A DNA stretch of 64,000 nt from UBA11574 sp964591175 (GTDB taxonomy: Bacteria; Desulfobacterota; Desulfobacteria; Desulfobacterales; UBA11574): positions 1-64,000 of the forward strand of contig CAZQAF010000007.1 of assembly GCA_964591175.1 (NCBI GenBank), given 5' to 3'. The position numbers and the translations under genes are program-made. The notes under the pieces were generated by a model. The model was not told the origin of the DNA and made no database searches. It saw only the letters and a list, made by a program, of their open reading frames with translations. Position 1 is the first letter of the stretch. Each line of letters starts with the position of its first letter. Positions 33,301 to 41,489 of this stretch are shown here, one piece after another.

Positions 33301-33415
33301 GAAACAGCCCCACCGGCAAATGAATCAGCGCTACGGCGCCGCCCCATGCCGCCATGGTGACCAAAAGGATCACCACGATGGGGTTGGCAATGATGAACCG
33401 TAGGAATTTTCCCAT
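30344..33415 (-). CDS. RND-family efflux transporter, inner-membrane pump
   Basis: Proton-driven tripartite efflux pump subunit, 1023 residues. The protein has the RND plan: TM1 at the N-terminus, a large periplasmic loop, a block of helices including AVGMVVDDAIVVGESI with the paired Asp of the proton relay, a second periplasmic loop, and a C-terminal helix block. The PGLDIPVVNVISHYPGAAAGSVE opening is typical. The proton-relay motif is of AcrB/HAE type rather than the CusA heavy-metal type, so organic substrates are more likely (inference). It starts 3 bp after the adaptor gene, in the order TolC-adaptor-pump. Confidence 0.94.
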   Translation of the reverse strand: MGKFLRFIIANPIVVILLVTMAAWGGAVALIHLPVGLFPGLDIPVVNVISHYPGAAAGSVELLITRPIEDRIRTIPGVRRVSSTSIEGVSQVTAEFDSGIRLTDARQFVQSELSSVQNDLPAGVSPRVENIGTTLQEVAGYVVYGGGSPMDLRTIVQTELANRLMAVEGVLRVKVLGGDAPAFIVKIRPEDLAREHLTIGDVTSALASHNQVAATDFLERGSREYLIRVDSRLRTIEDILAIPVVSDGTRSVLLKDIAEVRLGRAPRHYQVHGNGVTAVAFIVSKQSNANTIDVVRGIDRKLAASKTLLPSGTQVRKFYDQAGIVVEARDSLFHDLILGAILAGAVLFFFMGTIRMTLIVIAGIPISLLATLAIMQAFGQTLNVITLSALTLAVGMVVDDAIVVGESIMRHLQSGKDRQTAVLAGTAEIAGPDASGTFTTVAAFAPLLFLGGIAGVFVRPFGLVVSVALLASLMVSLIFVPMMFARAGSTYRPRAMGSRLLARLDRALYQVRGVAFAHRRITILLGILTLGLGGLAAGLGPVHVLPPIDEGAILIEYVMPPGTSLTESDRIGDILERQALLQKDVETVYRRTGSQKISFQVEGVNRGELTIKLLPRSVRKRTLGQIMESLRHEYSQIPGVAFLYHQPTQERMDESLSGLPAIFGVTIFGTDLDQLVSLAARVEKIMAKDPALANIINNTKITGPQIIVRPDPIEMARCDLSPRDVLKTIQAARFGVPATTIVRQRRQVQVLVKVNSSSDPTLDWLKSLAVSTPSGQTVPLRRVADIRVTHLPATLTRLNGQREVTIIANVSGSIPAAVDRLRQKFSAVSLPSGYSISFTGQYPVMKRTILDFVLVGLAAVMLIYLIMALQFRSFLQPLIILATVPIALVGAIVLLAVTRVGLDISVGIGALTLVGIAVNNAIVLLDYANRRQAEDGQGISDALQSAASVRLRPILMTAATTIFALIPVAVNPAVGSRIFQPFAITVIGGLLSSTIATLVLIPVLATFSQRQVQRPSNEDDNQL

Positions 33416-33418
33416 GGA

Positions 33419-34519
33419 TTAGTCCTGCACTTTAAACTGCTTGTAAAATCGGCGATAAAAGAGTTGGTAAGCGCCTCGGGTGACCACCAATTGTTCTTTT
33501 TTCAGACCCGAAAGGACCTCGACCCAACCGTCTTGGATCATTCCCAGGCGGACTTGGCGAACCTCATAATCGCTGCCTTTCCGGACAAACAGATATGGAC
33601 GTTCCTTTGTGTCATAGACAATGGCCGACGCCGGCACCGCCAAGATCCCGGGGGTGACTTTGACGTCCACGCTCCCTGCTATTGTTTGCCCGGGGCGCAG
33701 TCGCCGGTCAATCTGCGGACCTTCGATCCACACCGTCACCGCACCCGTGTTTCCGGCACGGGGCAGAATGTACCGGACAAAACCAATCAAAGTCTGATTT
33801 TGGTCCAGGCGTATACTTGCCTCCTTGTTTATCAGCTCGGTACCTTGGGGAGGGAAAAGCGAAGCTGCGATTCGCAGATGATCCGCATCGATTATATCAG
33901 CGATAACTTGTCCGGCCGTGACGTTCTGCCCCGCGCTGACACGGCGGTTCGTGAATATTCCATCGATGGGTGCAAGGATGCGAATTCGATCCTCAAAGGT
34001 TTCCAATTTTAACCGGACTTCATGCAAACGCGTCTCAAGCTTGACATGTTCATCCTGAGCCGCCGCCACTTGATTTTTCGTAGAAAGTTGTTCTTTCAGG
34101 TTTTGTTTGAGCCGCTCGACTTCTTGCCGGGAAAGATCGACCTGTGATTTCAAGGATTCGACCTCGGTTGTGAGTCTGGCGCGCATCCCTTTAATCCGGG
34201 TTCCTCCCAGTCGTACCACAAGCCTGCCTTTCTTGATCCGGGCTTGATCCTGGACCTCGAAGGCTTCCACGCGAGCGGCCTCCGGGGCAATCAGCGAAAC
34301 CGACGCTCGGGATTCCACCGCGCCGATCCAAGGTATTCGAAGTGTGAATGCACGCACATCCGGACGTGACGTTGTAATCAGGGCAGAAACGGCAGAATGG
34401 GTCTCGACGGCGGCAGAGGGTTTCCCGGCCGGCATGTGCGTTTTCACATACCAATATGTGAGGGCAACGCTGGCGGCGGTGACCGCCAGAATCAGAGCGA
34501 TGCCGTGTTTGATTTTCAT
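33419..34519 (-). CDS. RND efflux periplasmic adaptor (membrane fusion protein)
   Basis: Bridges the RND pump and the TolC channel. The 366-residue protein begins with a membrane anchor (HGIALILAVTAASVALTYWYV) and then a lipoyl-like half (RVEAFEVQDQARIKKGRLVVRLG). A coiled-coil hairpin (about residues 110-170, rich in L, K, E and Q) is next, followed by the second lipoyl half (RILAPIDGIFTNRRVSAGQNV) and beta-barrel and membrane-proximal domains. The start overlaps the tolC-like stop as ATGA. The gene order and overlaps make a single operon very likely. Confidence 0.93.
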   Translation of the reverse strand: MKIKHGIALILAVTAASVALTYWYVKTHMPAGKPSAAVETHSAVSALITTSRPDVRAFTLRIPWIGAVESRASVSLIAPEAARVEAFEVQDQARIKKGRLVVRLGGTRIKGMRARLTTEVESLKSQVDLSRQEVERLKQNLKEQLSTKNQVAAAQDEHVKLETRLHEVRLKLETFEDRIRILAPIDGIFTNRRVSAGQNVTAGQVIADIIDADHLRIAASLFPPQGTELINKEASIRLDQNQTLIGFVRYILPRAGNTGAVTVWIEGPQIDRRLRPGQTIAGSVDVKVTPGILAVPASAIVYDTKERPYLFVRKGSDYEVRQVRLGMIQDGWVEVLSGLKKEQLVVTRGAYQLFYRRFYKQFKVQD

Positions 34520-35985
34520 GGGGTGCTCTCTTTTTTGGGCATCATGGGGGTTGTTGCCGGTGAACGGCAGGGTTTCGGTATCTCATAGAGGCCGGAAGCC
34601 AACTGCAGCGCCACCACGGCCCGGGCTAATTTCCCCTTAAGGGCCGATGCCTTGATCTGTGTGCTGAGAAAATCGTTCCAGACTGCATAATAAATCAGCG
34701 CATCGATTCTTCCATCGGCCAAAGCCGTGCGATAATTTTCCACCCGCTTGCCGAGAACGGTTTTGGTTTTTAAAACAGCGGCAATCTGTTCGTTCGTATA
34801 GTGAATTCCGGTTATGATCCGTTCGATATCCGAACGGGCTTCGAAAACGCGATTCACATACTCGTCGAACAGTTCCTTCCGGGTTGCTCGCTCTTGGGCG
34901 ATCTTACCTTGGTTGCGGTTGAAGATCGGCAATACGATGTTCAAGCCAAAGCCTGTCGTCCGAACGTTGTCCGTATCACGGCTGATCGTCGGCCCGATGC
35001 CGATCCTCGGAAATTGTTCCAAGACGGCCGCTCTTACCGCTGCCTCCTGGCTGCCGTAACCGCGGCGCAAGGCAAGAAGATCCAACCGCCGCTGCTCCAA
35101 TCCCTCGAACAGCGCTTTGCCGGCAGGTAATTCAACTTGAGAGGGCAGATGGATATCATGGCTCAGGCGGACAGGCGAATCAATCGGCAAACCCATGAGT
35201 CGCTTAAGCAGCAGTCGTTGTTGATCGGCCTGTTTCTTGAGGTCCAGTAGTTTTTCATCCGTCCGGCGGCTTGCCGATCGCGCGGCGGTCAGGGTCGGGG
35301 ACGTCATGGAACCGTCAGCAACGGCTTCTTGGACGTGTTTCAGGTTTTCGGCCATATGCCGGGAGCCATTTTCGGCAAGCAAAACCTGTTCTTTGAGGCA
35401 TGCCAATTGATAAACGGCGCTCTTGGCAGCCTGGGCAACCTGCCACTCCTGCCAGGCTATATCCAGATCAATCGCCGCTTGATGTGTTTTTGCTTCATGG
35501 ATTTTTGCAGAGCGAGAAATAAAAGCGGACACTTCCCAATTTAACCCCAGCCCGTAAGCGTTTACCCGGCCTGCCGTGTTGCCGCCCGTCGGCATATCAA
35601 GGCTGTAGGTAAATTCCGGATCGGGCAATAGCCCGGCATCGAGAAGTTGGGCGCTTGACAAAGCCCTTTGATCCCGAATCGAACGCAGAGACGGGTTTAA
35701 AATGACAGCAAGAACGGCCGCTCCGTCCGGCGAAAGCCCCTTGTCCGATTCCAATTTCACCGGGTGGAGAATGGGGTGTTTGATCTTGCCGGCGAGAACA
35801 CGCAACTCATCCATGCCGGGAGGCTGCAGCTTGGTATCAACCGCACGCGACGTGATGGGCATCGGATGGTACGTGGTGCAGCCTCCAAGCAAAAATACCG
35901 CAAGAACCAATCCCATAGAGGCGGTTTTCCGGATAGACTCGCCCTTGCAGAAACCAAGAAGGAACCTGCTGTTCGGAAAATACAT
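34516..35985 (-). CDS. TolC-family outer-membrane efflux lipoprotein
   Basis: Outer-membrane channel of the efflux set, 489 residues. The N-terminus has a lipobox (LVLAVFLLGGC), so the mature protein is probably a lipoprotein like OprM. The body consists of two helical-repeat halves: AVILNPSLRSIRDQRALS and LDAGLLPDPEFTYSLD in the first, and QFPRIGIGPTISRDTD and GLNIVLPIFNRNQGKIAQERA in the second. The start at 35985 is followed by a 23-residue stretch before the MGLVL signal core; the ATG at 35916 is an alternative. It heads the three-gene operon. Confidence 0.92.
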   Translation of the reverse strand: MYFPNSRFLLGFCKGESIRKTASMGLVLAVFLLGGCTTYHPMPITSRAVDTKLQPPGMDELRVLAGKIKHPILHPVKLESDKGLSPDGAAVLAVILNPSLRSIRDQRALSSAQLLDAGLLPDPEFTYSLDMPTGGNTAGRVNAYGLGLNWEVSAFISRSAKIHEAKTHQAAIDLDIAWQEWQVAQAAKSAVYQLACLKEQVLLAENGSRHMAENLKHVQEAVADGSMTSPTLTAARSASRRTDEKLLDLKKQADQQRLLLKRLMGLPIDSPVRLSHDIHLPSQVELPAGKALFEGLEQRRLDLLALRRGYGSQEAAVRAAVLEQFPRIGIGPTISRDTDNVRTTGFGLNIVLPIFNRNQGKIAQERATRKELFDEYVNRVFEARSDIERIITGIHYTNEQIAAVLKTKTVLGKRVENYRTALADGRIDALIYYAVWNDFLSTQIKASALKGKLARAVVALQLASGLYEIPKPCRSPATTPMMPKKESTP

Positions 35986-36036
35986 TATTCCCTTTTAAGA
36001 TGGCTTAGCGTTGTGTTTTCCTATGTATAAATAAAA

Positions 36037-36537
36037 TTAAAATGAAGTGCCGACACCAATGCCGAAATGGATTGCCGGGCTGGTTCGCGTGCGCCTTGGC
36101 CAAAGCTTTATCTCAATGCCTTCAATAAGCGGATAGGCATATCGAAAACCGCCGATAGACCCGATCTTACTGCCGTTGAGTGTGCCCACTACGGTGAGGT
36201 ACATATCCTTTTGATAGATCGCAGGATCGAGAAGCTTTCTGGCTTGGACAATAAACCGGCCCCCGGATTGGTCCGGATGCACGGGCCGTCCATTGCTGTC
36301 GAGGGCAAGTTGCAAAACCGTGATCTCGGACTGGGAAGAAGCGGCCTGGGTTGCTATAATCCTTCCGCCGAGCATAACGACTTCGCCTTTATAGACATCC
36401 GGCGTCTTTTGCAGCGCTGAGAACGTACCGGTATACGTCACCATTGATCGGGACTGTTGAGAAATCCCCGCGGCACAGCCCGCTATGAACATCGTGAAAA
36501 GAATACCAAATAGGGAAATGGCGTGTTTTACTGTCAT
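36037..36537 (-). CDS. Slp/YeaY family outer-membrane lipoprotein (second copy)
   Basis: A 166-residue lipoprotein with signal peptide and lipobox ending FTMFIAGC. The Slp core is clear: FSALQKTPDVYKGEVVMLGGR, GRFIVQARKLLDPAIYQKD, YLTVVGTLNG and YPLIEGIEIKLWP. It is related in layout to the protein at 8993-9520 but lacks the Tyr/Pro tail and instead ends in FGIGVGTSF. It lies 51 bp upstream of the tolC-like gene on the same strand and might be cotranscribed with the efflux operon. Slp proteins in enterics respond to starvation and acid; the role here is unknown. Confidence 0.88.
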   Translation of the reverse strand: MTVKHAISLFGILFTMFIAGCAAGISQQSRSMVTYTGTFSALQKTPDVYKGEVVMLGGRIIATQAASSQSEITVLQLALDSNGRPVHPDQSGGRFIVQARKLLDPAIYQKDMYLTVVGTLNGSKIGSIGGFRYAYPLIEGIEIKLWPRRTRTSPAIHFGIGVGTSF

Positions 36538-36822
36538 ATACTTTTTCTACTGGAAAAGGAGAGAATAGTCAAACCTCAATTTCTGGATTTCAAAGGGTTG
36601 CGTGCACATGAAAATGGGCATCCGTGCACAAATATCTGTGCATGATCAGGTGGATTCAAAGGGAATTATCCATTTTGGCCGTATATTTCAATTTGACATT
36701 TTTAATATTCGGCCAGCATAGGAATCCATCGACTATTGTCAGCAATAACGGATTCATACGAATGTTTATCTGTTTTGGAAAAATCGCTCATTTTAAAACG
36801 ATTGTAGAAAAATATAAGCCTT
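36538..36822. other. Intergenic region upstream of the pilus promoter
   Basis: AT-rich sequence between the divergent Slp gene and the minor-pilin operon. I see no ORF. It would hold the slp promoter on one side and activator sites for the sigma-54 promoter on the other, but no clear repeat is visible. Confidence 0.4.
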
Positions 36823-36838
36823 TGGAACGTAATTTGCA
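36823..36838 (+). promoter_or_regulatory. Sigma-54 promoter of the minor-pilin operon
   Basis: The sequence TGGAACGTAATTTGCA matches the consensus TGGCACGN4TTGCW in every conserved position but one (A for C after TGG). The GG and GC elements have the required spacing. Transcription would begin near 36849, just ahead of pilW. Pilin genes in many bacteria are controlled by sigma-54 with PilR or a similar activator; the activator gene is not in this window. Confidence 0.75.
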
Positions 36839-36862
36839 AATTTTTTATACCTGATGGGAGCA

Positions 36863-37555
36863 ATGACGAGACAAAAGTGCAGGCACGCAAACCGGGGATT
36901 TACCATTGTAGAGCTTTTGGTTGCCATGGTGGTGGCCCTTCTGGCTATGGAAGCCATCTACTCGACATTTCTAAACCAGCATCGGTCATACCGGATACAG
37001 GAAGAGACTGCGGAGATGCAACAGAATCTCAGGGCGGCCATGCTTTACATGGAAAGAGAAATTCGAATGGCAGGATGTGATCCCATGGGAACCGCCGATG
37101 CAGGGATCATAAAGGCGGAGCGGACATTGATCAGATTTACGGAAGATGTCAGAGGAAATAGTTCCGGCAGTGATCCGGACGGGAATACGGACGACCCTAA
37201 CGAAGACATCACCTATTCTTTGAAAGGAAAAAACCTGGTGAAAAATACCGGGGGCGGTAATCATGTGGTGGCGCAAAACATCGATGCCATCGATTTTGTT
37301 TATTTGGACGGGTCTTCGCCGCCCCATGTGCTCAATGATCCACTCATCGACGGTGACGTCCCGTCGGCCAATATGAATCAAATCAGATCCGTAGAAATTA
37401 CCATCGTGGCCAGGACCAGCAATCCGTTGTCGTCTTCCAAAAACAGCAGAGTTTATCTCAACCAGCAGGGTACGAAGATTCTGCCGCCGCAAAATGATCA
37501 TGTCGCCCGAAGATGTTTAACGACCTGGATTAAATGCCGGAATTTGGGGATATAA
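36863..37555 (+). CDS. pilW: Type IV pilus minor pilin PilW-like
   Basis: Minor pilin that helps prime pilus assembly. The prepilin motif is RG-FTIVELLVAMVVALLAMEAI: cleavage after Gly and methylation of Phe, with Glu at +5. The body has QEETAEMQQNLRAAMLYMEREIRMAGCDP, the typical PilW N-terminal helix and Cys region. The 230-residue size fits. The start is either ATG 36863 or ATG 36854; the sigma-54 promoter would place the transcript start near 36849, which favours 36863. It heads pilW-pilV-pilX-pilY1. Confidence 0.9.
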   Translation: MTRQKCRHANRGFTIVELLVAMVVALLAMEAIYSTFLNQHRSYRIQEETAEMQQNLRAAMLYMEREIRMAGCDPMGTADAGIIKAERTLIRFTEDVRGNSSGSDPDGNTDDPNEDITYSLKGKNLVKNTGGGNHVVAQNIDAIDFVYLDGSSPPHVLNDPLIDGDVPSANMNQIRSVEITIVARTSNPLSSSKNSRVYLNQQGTKILPPQNDHVARRCLTTWIKCRNLGI

Positions 37556-37627
37556 GATGATATTGTTCCTCGGGGGAGCGCTTGCTGAATACGTATCCAA
37601 CTTTACATCGGACGCAGGATGGAAAGA

Positions 37628-37987
37628 ATGAAAAAAATAGACGGATTTACGCTTATTGAAGTGATCGTTGCCCTTACCATTTTTGCAGTGGGGCTGCTGG
37701 CTGTAGCGGCCATGCAGAATTCTGCCGTCAAAATGAATTCCACGGCCGGTAAACTGACAAATCTGGCGACACGGGCCATGGACAAAATCGAAGAATTGTC
37801 CGCGCTGCCATACACCGACCCTTCTTTAGATTCAGCCGAAAACCCCCATCAGGAAGCGTCTGGGAATTATACCGTTTCCTGGACTGTAATTGACGACAAT
37901 CCAACGGCAAACACCAAAAATATTACGGTAACGGTTTCCGGTCGCGGCAAAAGCGTTGATATTTGTTTTCTTAAAGCCAATCTTTGA
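37628..37987 (+). CDS. pilV: Type IV pilus minor pilin PilV-like
   Basis: A 119-residue prepilin: leader MKKIDG, then FTLIEVIVALTIFAVGLLAVAAMQ, with the Glu at +5 that assembly needs. The LTNLATRAMDKIEELSALPY helix is typical of PilV. The chosen ATG at 37628 has AGGA about 8 nt upstream; an ATG at 37619 would add three residues. It follows pilW by 72 bp and is 6 bp ahead of pilX. Confidence 0.9.
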   Translation: MKKIDGFTLIEVIVALTIFAVGLLAVAAMQNSAVKMNSTAGKLTNLATRAMDKIEELSALPYTDPSLDSAENPHQEASGNYTVSWTVIDDNPTANTKNITVTVSGRGKSVDICFLKANL

Positions 37988-37993
37988 TTTCCT

Positions 37994-38482
37994 ATGAAAC
38001 GCATAATTAACATGGAAAACGAAAAAGGCTCTGTAATGGTCTTAGCCGTGGTTTTGTTGTTTTTGCTGACGCTTCTGGGCGTGTCGGCGTTAAGTACGTC
38101 AAGCATTGAAACTCAGATCGCAGGAAACGAGCTGCGACATGAACTGGCGTATTATGCCGCCGAATCTGCAGCCGTTTATGTCGCAAGCCGCCCGGATTTG
38201 TACGGCCCTGATAATACCACGGCAGGTGTCTGTCATTATTTTCCAAATAACACAACCCCTTATACTGCAATTACAACCCATCTTCCCCCGGCACGATCCA
38301 TTGGTGTTTCCCAATCGTTTAACGGTCAGGTTCAATACCAACGGACCTCATCTCCTCCCAGGGGATCCGGGTGTTCGGTGGGAAAATTCAAGGCCCACCA
38401 ATATGCCATGGTATGCAACGGCTACGCTCCCGGCAACACGGCTGAACGTATTGCGGTGGGGTTTTATCGCATCGGATTTTAA
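37994..38482 (+). CDS. pilX: Type IV pilus assembly protein PilX-like
   Basis: The 162-residue protein begins MKRIINMENEKGSVMVLAVVLLFLL, then LLGVSALSTSSIETQIAGNE and YYAAESAAVYVAS, the PilX_N pattern. As in other PilX proteins the Phe after the cleavage Gly is replaced (G-S here), and the Glu at +5 is absent. Two Cys in the C-terminal part (GVCHYF and GCSVG) could form a disulfide. It lies between pilV and pilY1 with gaps of 6 and 13 bp. Confidence 0.85.
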   Translation: MKRIINMENEKGSVMVLAVVLLFLLTLLGVSALSTSSIETQIAGNELRHELAYYAAESAAVYVASRPDLYGPDNTTAGVCHYFPNNTTPYTAITTHLPPARSIGVSQSFNGQVQYQRTSSPPRGSGCSVGKFKAHQYAMVCNGYAPGNTAERIAVGFYRIGF

Positions 38483-38495
38483 TGGGGGAATCATT

Positions 38496-40685
38496 ATGAA
38501 AAAGACAGGATATCACCGACTCATCACACTGTTTCTTTTGTGCTGCTTTCTTTTTACGGCAGATCCGGTTTTCGGCGATGACACCTGTGTTTTTTCAGGG
38601 ACTGCCGATGCCATGTCATTGGCCGGACTGCATCCGGTTTCGGCAAAATGTCCGGGAAGCAATATCCAGTCAAGTACCGGCTCATTTTCGGCGCCGGTTG
38701 TGCCGTCGATGCGGACCATGAGCGGTGACAACATATATATGGCCCTGTTTAAGCCCGGTGAGGATAATTTCTGGCAAGGAAATGTCGCCAAATACGGCAT
38801 TTCGGGAGACAACCGGATTGTCGATGCCAATGGGAAGACCGCCACACAATTTAATGGCGCCATGAAGGAAGATGCCCGGCCGTACTGGGCGACATCGGAT
38901 TGGGCCGATGATACCAAAAGCAATTACATTCATAACGCAAGCCGGCATATCTATACGTATCTTACCGGTTTGACGGCATTTTCATCCGATAATGCTGGTT
39001 TGACGGCGGCCATCCTGGGAAATCCGCTCCGAAGTCCCGGGGATATCATCAACTGGGTCCGCGGGGCGGATGTCTTCGATGATGACGGCGATGGTGATGT
39101 TACGGAAAACAGGGCCGTCATTACCGGAGATGTCCTTCACAGTCAACCTTCGATCTTTCGGTACAGATATGCAGACAATTCCTCCAAAACCATGGTGTAT
39201 TTCGGCGCCAACGACGGGATGCTTCATGCGGTTCTGGATGCCGCGCAGCCTTCGGGAACCGGCCCGATGAATTTCGGCACCGAGGAGTGGGCCTTTATTC
39301 CCCCCGATCAGCTGCCCCGCCTAAAAGAGATGACAGAAGGGTTTGTTCATCAGTTCTATGTCGATTCCACCCCCGGAATTTACTTTAAGGACATGGATAA
39401 AGACGGTCGGGTGGATGCCGCGGACGGCGATAAAGTGGTTCTGGTTTGCGGCGAAAGGAAGGGGGGCTTCGGTTACTTTGCACTGGATGTGACGGATCCT
39501 TCTGTTCCGCAATATCTCTGGCGGATCCATTCGTATGATGATGCCGAACCCGGCAAAGCAGGTCCTACAGCCGTCATTGCGGAAATGGGCCAAACCTGGT
39601 CCGAGCCTCGATTCGGTCTGGTCAAAACCTCGGACAGCGACACCATTGGGACGCCCGTGTTGTTTGTCGGCGGCGGGTACAGTGCGGACAACTTGTCGGG
39701 AAAGTCCATCATCGCCGTTAACGTGCTGACCGGTGCTGTCGTAAAAAAGTTTTCGGGTTTGCCCGGCATGAAATACAGTTTTGCCAGCTCGGTTGCCGTT
39801 ATCGATGAAAATGACAACGGCTTTGTCGATAAAATATATGTGGGCGATCTTGGCGGCCAAATGTGGCGGTTTGCGAGTTTTGTCGACAGCCGGGGCAATT
39901 CTTTGGCGTTTCCGAATTGTAATGAAAACATCAACGCTTGGACCGGACGGATATTCTTTAAAACCGATGAAAATAATGCCGGAAAATTTTTTTACCCGCC
40001 GAGCGTTACCCTTGAAAAAGGGTATGATATGGTTTTTATGGGAACCGGAGACAGAGAAAGCGCCTGCTGTAACAACGGTTCTTTGGTCTGTTCTTCTATG
40101 GCCCCGGATATCATCGCCGGTGTGAAGGATACCCATTCCTGTCAAGGCATCCTCGGTGAAGGGGGTATCAGTGGAACCGTTTTTACGCGGGATCTGGTGG
40201 AAGTCACGAACCGAGTGGCCGCCCCTCCTAATTTGATGGTAGCACAAAACGCGGATTCAAATGGCCTTGCCGGTCGAGGGTGGTATATCCGGCTGGTGGA
40301 TAAAAACAGCAAAGCAGTGGGTGAAAAGGTTCTTGCAGAAGGAATGGTTTTTAACAAAACGCTTTATATTTCGACCTATACACCCAAAAGCGATCCCTGT
40401 ACGCCGGGAGACGAAGCGATACTGTATGCGCTGAATCATTTAACGGGTGAGCCTGCTGTGGATTTCGATCGCGATTCGAGCAAAGATCGATCATTTATCA
40501 TCGGACAAGGCATACCTTCGAAACCGGTGATGCGGTTCACCAAGACCCAAACCGGATTATTCATTTCAGCGGGAAGCACAAATTCGGACCTTTCCGGCCC
40601 GAGACTTGTGGCGGGCATTAAAAATATCGATCCGCTGGTGCCGTCCATCAACTTCTTTTTCAGATATTGGAGAGAAGTTTTTTAG
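38496..40685 (+). CDS. pilY1: Short PilY1-like pilus adhesin/assembly factor (C-terminal propeller only)
   Basis: PilY1 sits at the pilus tip with the minor pilins and controls extension and adhesion. This 729-residue protein has a signal peptide (LITLFLLCCFLFTADPVFG) and then goes almost directly into the conserved C-terminal beta-propeller: VVYFGAND-like MVYFGANDGMLHAVLDA, EEWAFIPPDQLPRL and FGYFALDVTDP. Calcium-type loops are FDDDGDGDVTEN (near residue 192), DMDKDGRVDAADGD (near 300) and DENDNGFVDKIYVGDLGG (near 437). The N-terminal von Willebrand-A adhesion domain of long PilY1 proteins is missing. GGGGGA lies upstream of the ATG. A longer upstream frame overlaps pilX and is not used. Confidence 0.88.
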   Translation: MKKTGYHRLITLFLLCCFLFTADPVFGDDTCVFSGTADAMSLAGLHPVSAKCPGSNIQSSTGSFSAPVVPSMRTMSGDNIYMALFKPGEDNFWQGNVAKYGISGDNRIVDANGKTATQFNGAMKEDARPYWATSDWADDTKSNYIHNASRHIYTYLTGLTAFSSDNAGLTAAILGNPLRSPGDIINWVRGADVFDDDGDGDVTENRAVITGDVLHSQPSIFRYRYADNSSKTMVYFGANDGMLHAVLDAAQPSGTGPMNFGTEEWAFIPPDQLPRLKEMTEGFVHQFYVDSTPGIYFKDMDKDGRVDAADGDKVVLVCGERKGGFGYFALDVTDPSVPQYLWRIHSYDDAEPGKAGPTAVIAEMGQTWSEPRFGLVKTSDSDTIGTPVLFVGGGYSADNLSGKSIIAVNVLTGAVVKKFSGLPGMKYSFASSVAVIDENDNGFVDKIYVGDLGGQMWRFASFVDSRGNSLAFPNCNENINAWTGRIFFKTDENNAGKFFYPPSVTLEKGYDMVFMGTGDRESACCNNGSLVCSSMAPDIIAGVKDTHSCQGILGEGGISGTVFTRDLVEVTNRVAAPPNLMVAQNADSNGLAGRGWYIRLVDKNSKAVGEKVLAEGMVFNKTLYISTYTPKSDPCTPGDEAILYALNHLTGEPAVDFDRDSSKDRSFIIGQGIPSKPVMRFTKTQTGLFISAGSTNSDLSGPRLVAGIKNIDPLVPSINFFFRYWREVF

Positions 40686-40801
40686 AGCCATCCATATAAC
40701 GAATTTTTCCCAATCCGAGACACTTGCCCCTTTTTATTTTTATGCGTATTATTGAATGTGTAATTCATCAACGCAGAAGGTGAAAAAGGAGCGGGTTTAT
40801 C

Positions 40802-41275
40802 ATGAGCATCATGTATTTTGAAGATATCGAAGTCGGGCAAAAATGGGTGAAATCCATAACATATCAGGTTAAAAAAGAAGAGATCATCGAATTCGCCAGC
40901 CGCTGGGACCCGCGGTATTTTCATGTTGACCCAAAAGCGGCGGTATCGTCCGTCTTCGGAGGTCTCGTTGCCTGCTCGGCGCATATCTTTTCCATTCTTT
41001 CGTGGTTCGGCACCCATGGTGAGCGGCGAACCGCATCGATGGCGGCGCTGGGTTTCGATGATCTTCATATGCGCCGCGCTGTCCGGCCGGACGATATCCT
41101 CTCCTGTTCCTTTGTCTATCTTGAAAAGCGCGAGTCCAAATCCAAACCGGACCGTGGAATCGTACGCACTTCGGCATCACTGTCCAACCAGCAAAATATA
41201 GAGGTGTTTTCCGCCGTTATTACGTCAATGGTCGCAAAACGTCCTCAATCGCATTTGCCTTTGCAAAAGAAGTGA
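40802..41275 (+). CDS. MaoC-like (R)-enoyl-CoA hydratase/dehydratase
   Basis: Hot-dog-fold hydratase of 157 residues. MYFEDIEVGQKW is the usual MaoC opening. The catalytic Asp and His sit in ASRWDPRYFHVDPKAA, and FGGLVACSAHIFSI follows. The C-terminal RAVRPDDILSC...VLEKRxSKSKPDRGIV matches the family. AAGGAG lies about 10 nt before the ATG at 40802. It acts on an acyl-CoA, probably in fatty-acid breakdown or polyester metabolism, but the substrate is not evident. It stands alone after pilY1. Confidence 0.88.
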   Translation: MSIMYFEDIEVGQKWVKSITYQVKKEEIIEFASRWDPRYFHVDPKAAVSSVFGGLVACSAHIFSILSWFGTHGERRTASMAALGFDDLHMRRAVRPDDILSCSFVYLEKRESKSKPDRGIVRTSASLSNQQNIEVFSAVITSMVAKRPQSHLPLQKK

Positions 41276-41489
41276 AACAATGAATCGAGGTCGCAGGCGC
41301 ACCGTGAATCGTGCAATAGTCATTGACACTGAAAATAATATATGACAATTTTATGTTTATATATATATTCGGAACGTAAAACGCAAAAACGAGGACGGTT
41401 TACCGGTTGAATATTCCAGTTGAATTTCTTACCAGCCGATCGTCATTCCGCGACCTTTTATTCAATACACCCGGGAAGCACGGATAAAT

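Noticed and set aside
38106..38495. Upstream extension of the pilY1 frame
   Set aside because: It overlaps pilX in another frame. A signal peptide with a ribosome site begins at 38496.
39321..40247. 308-aa minus-strand ORF within pilY1
   Set aside because: Antisense shadow of a clearly conserved propeller domain.
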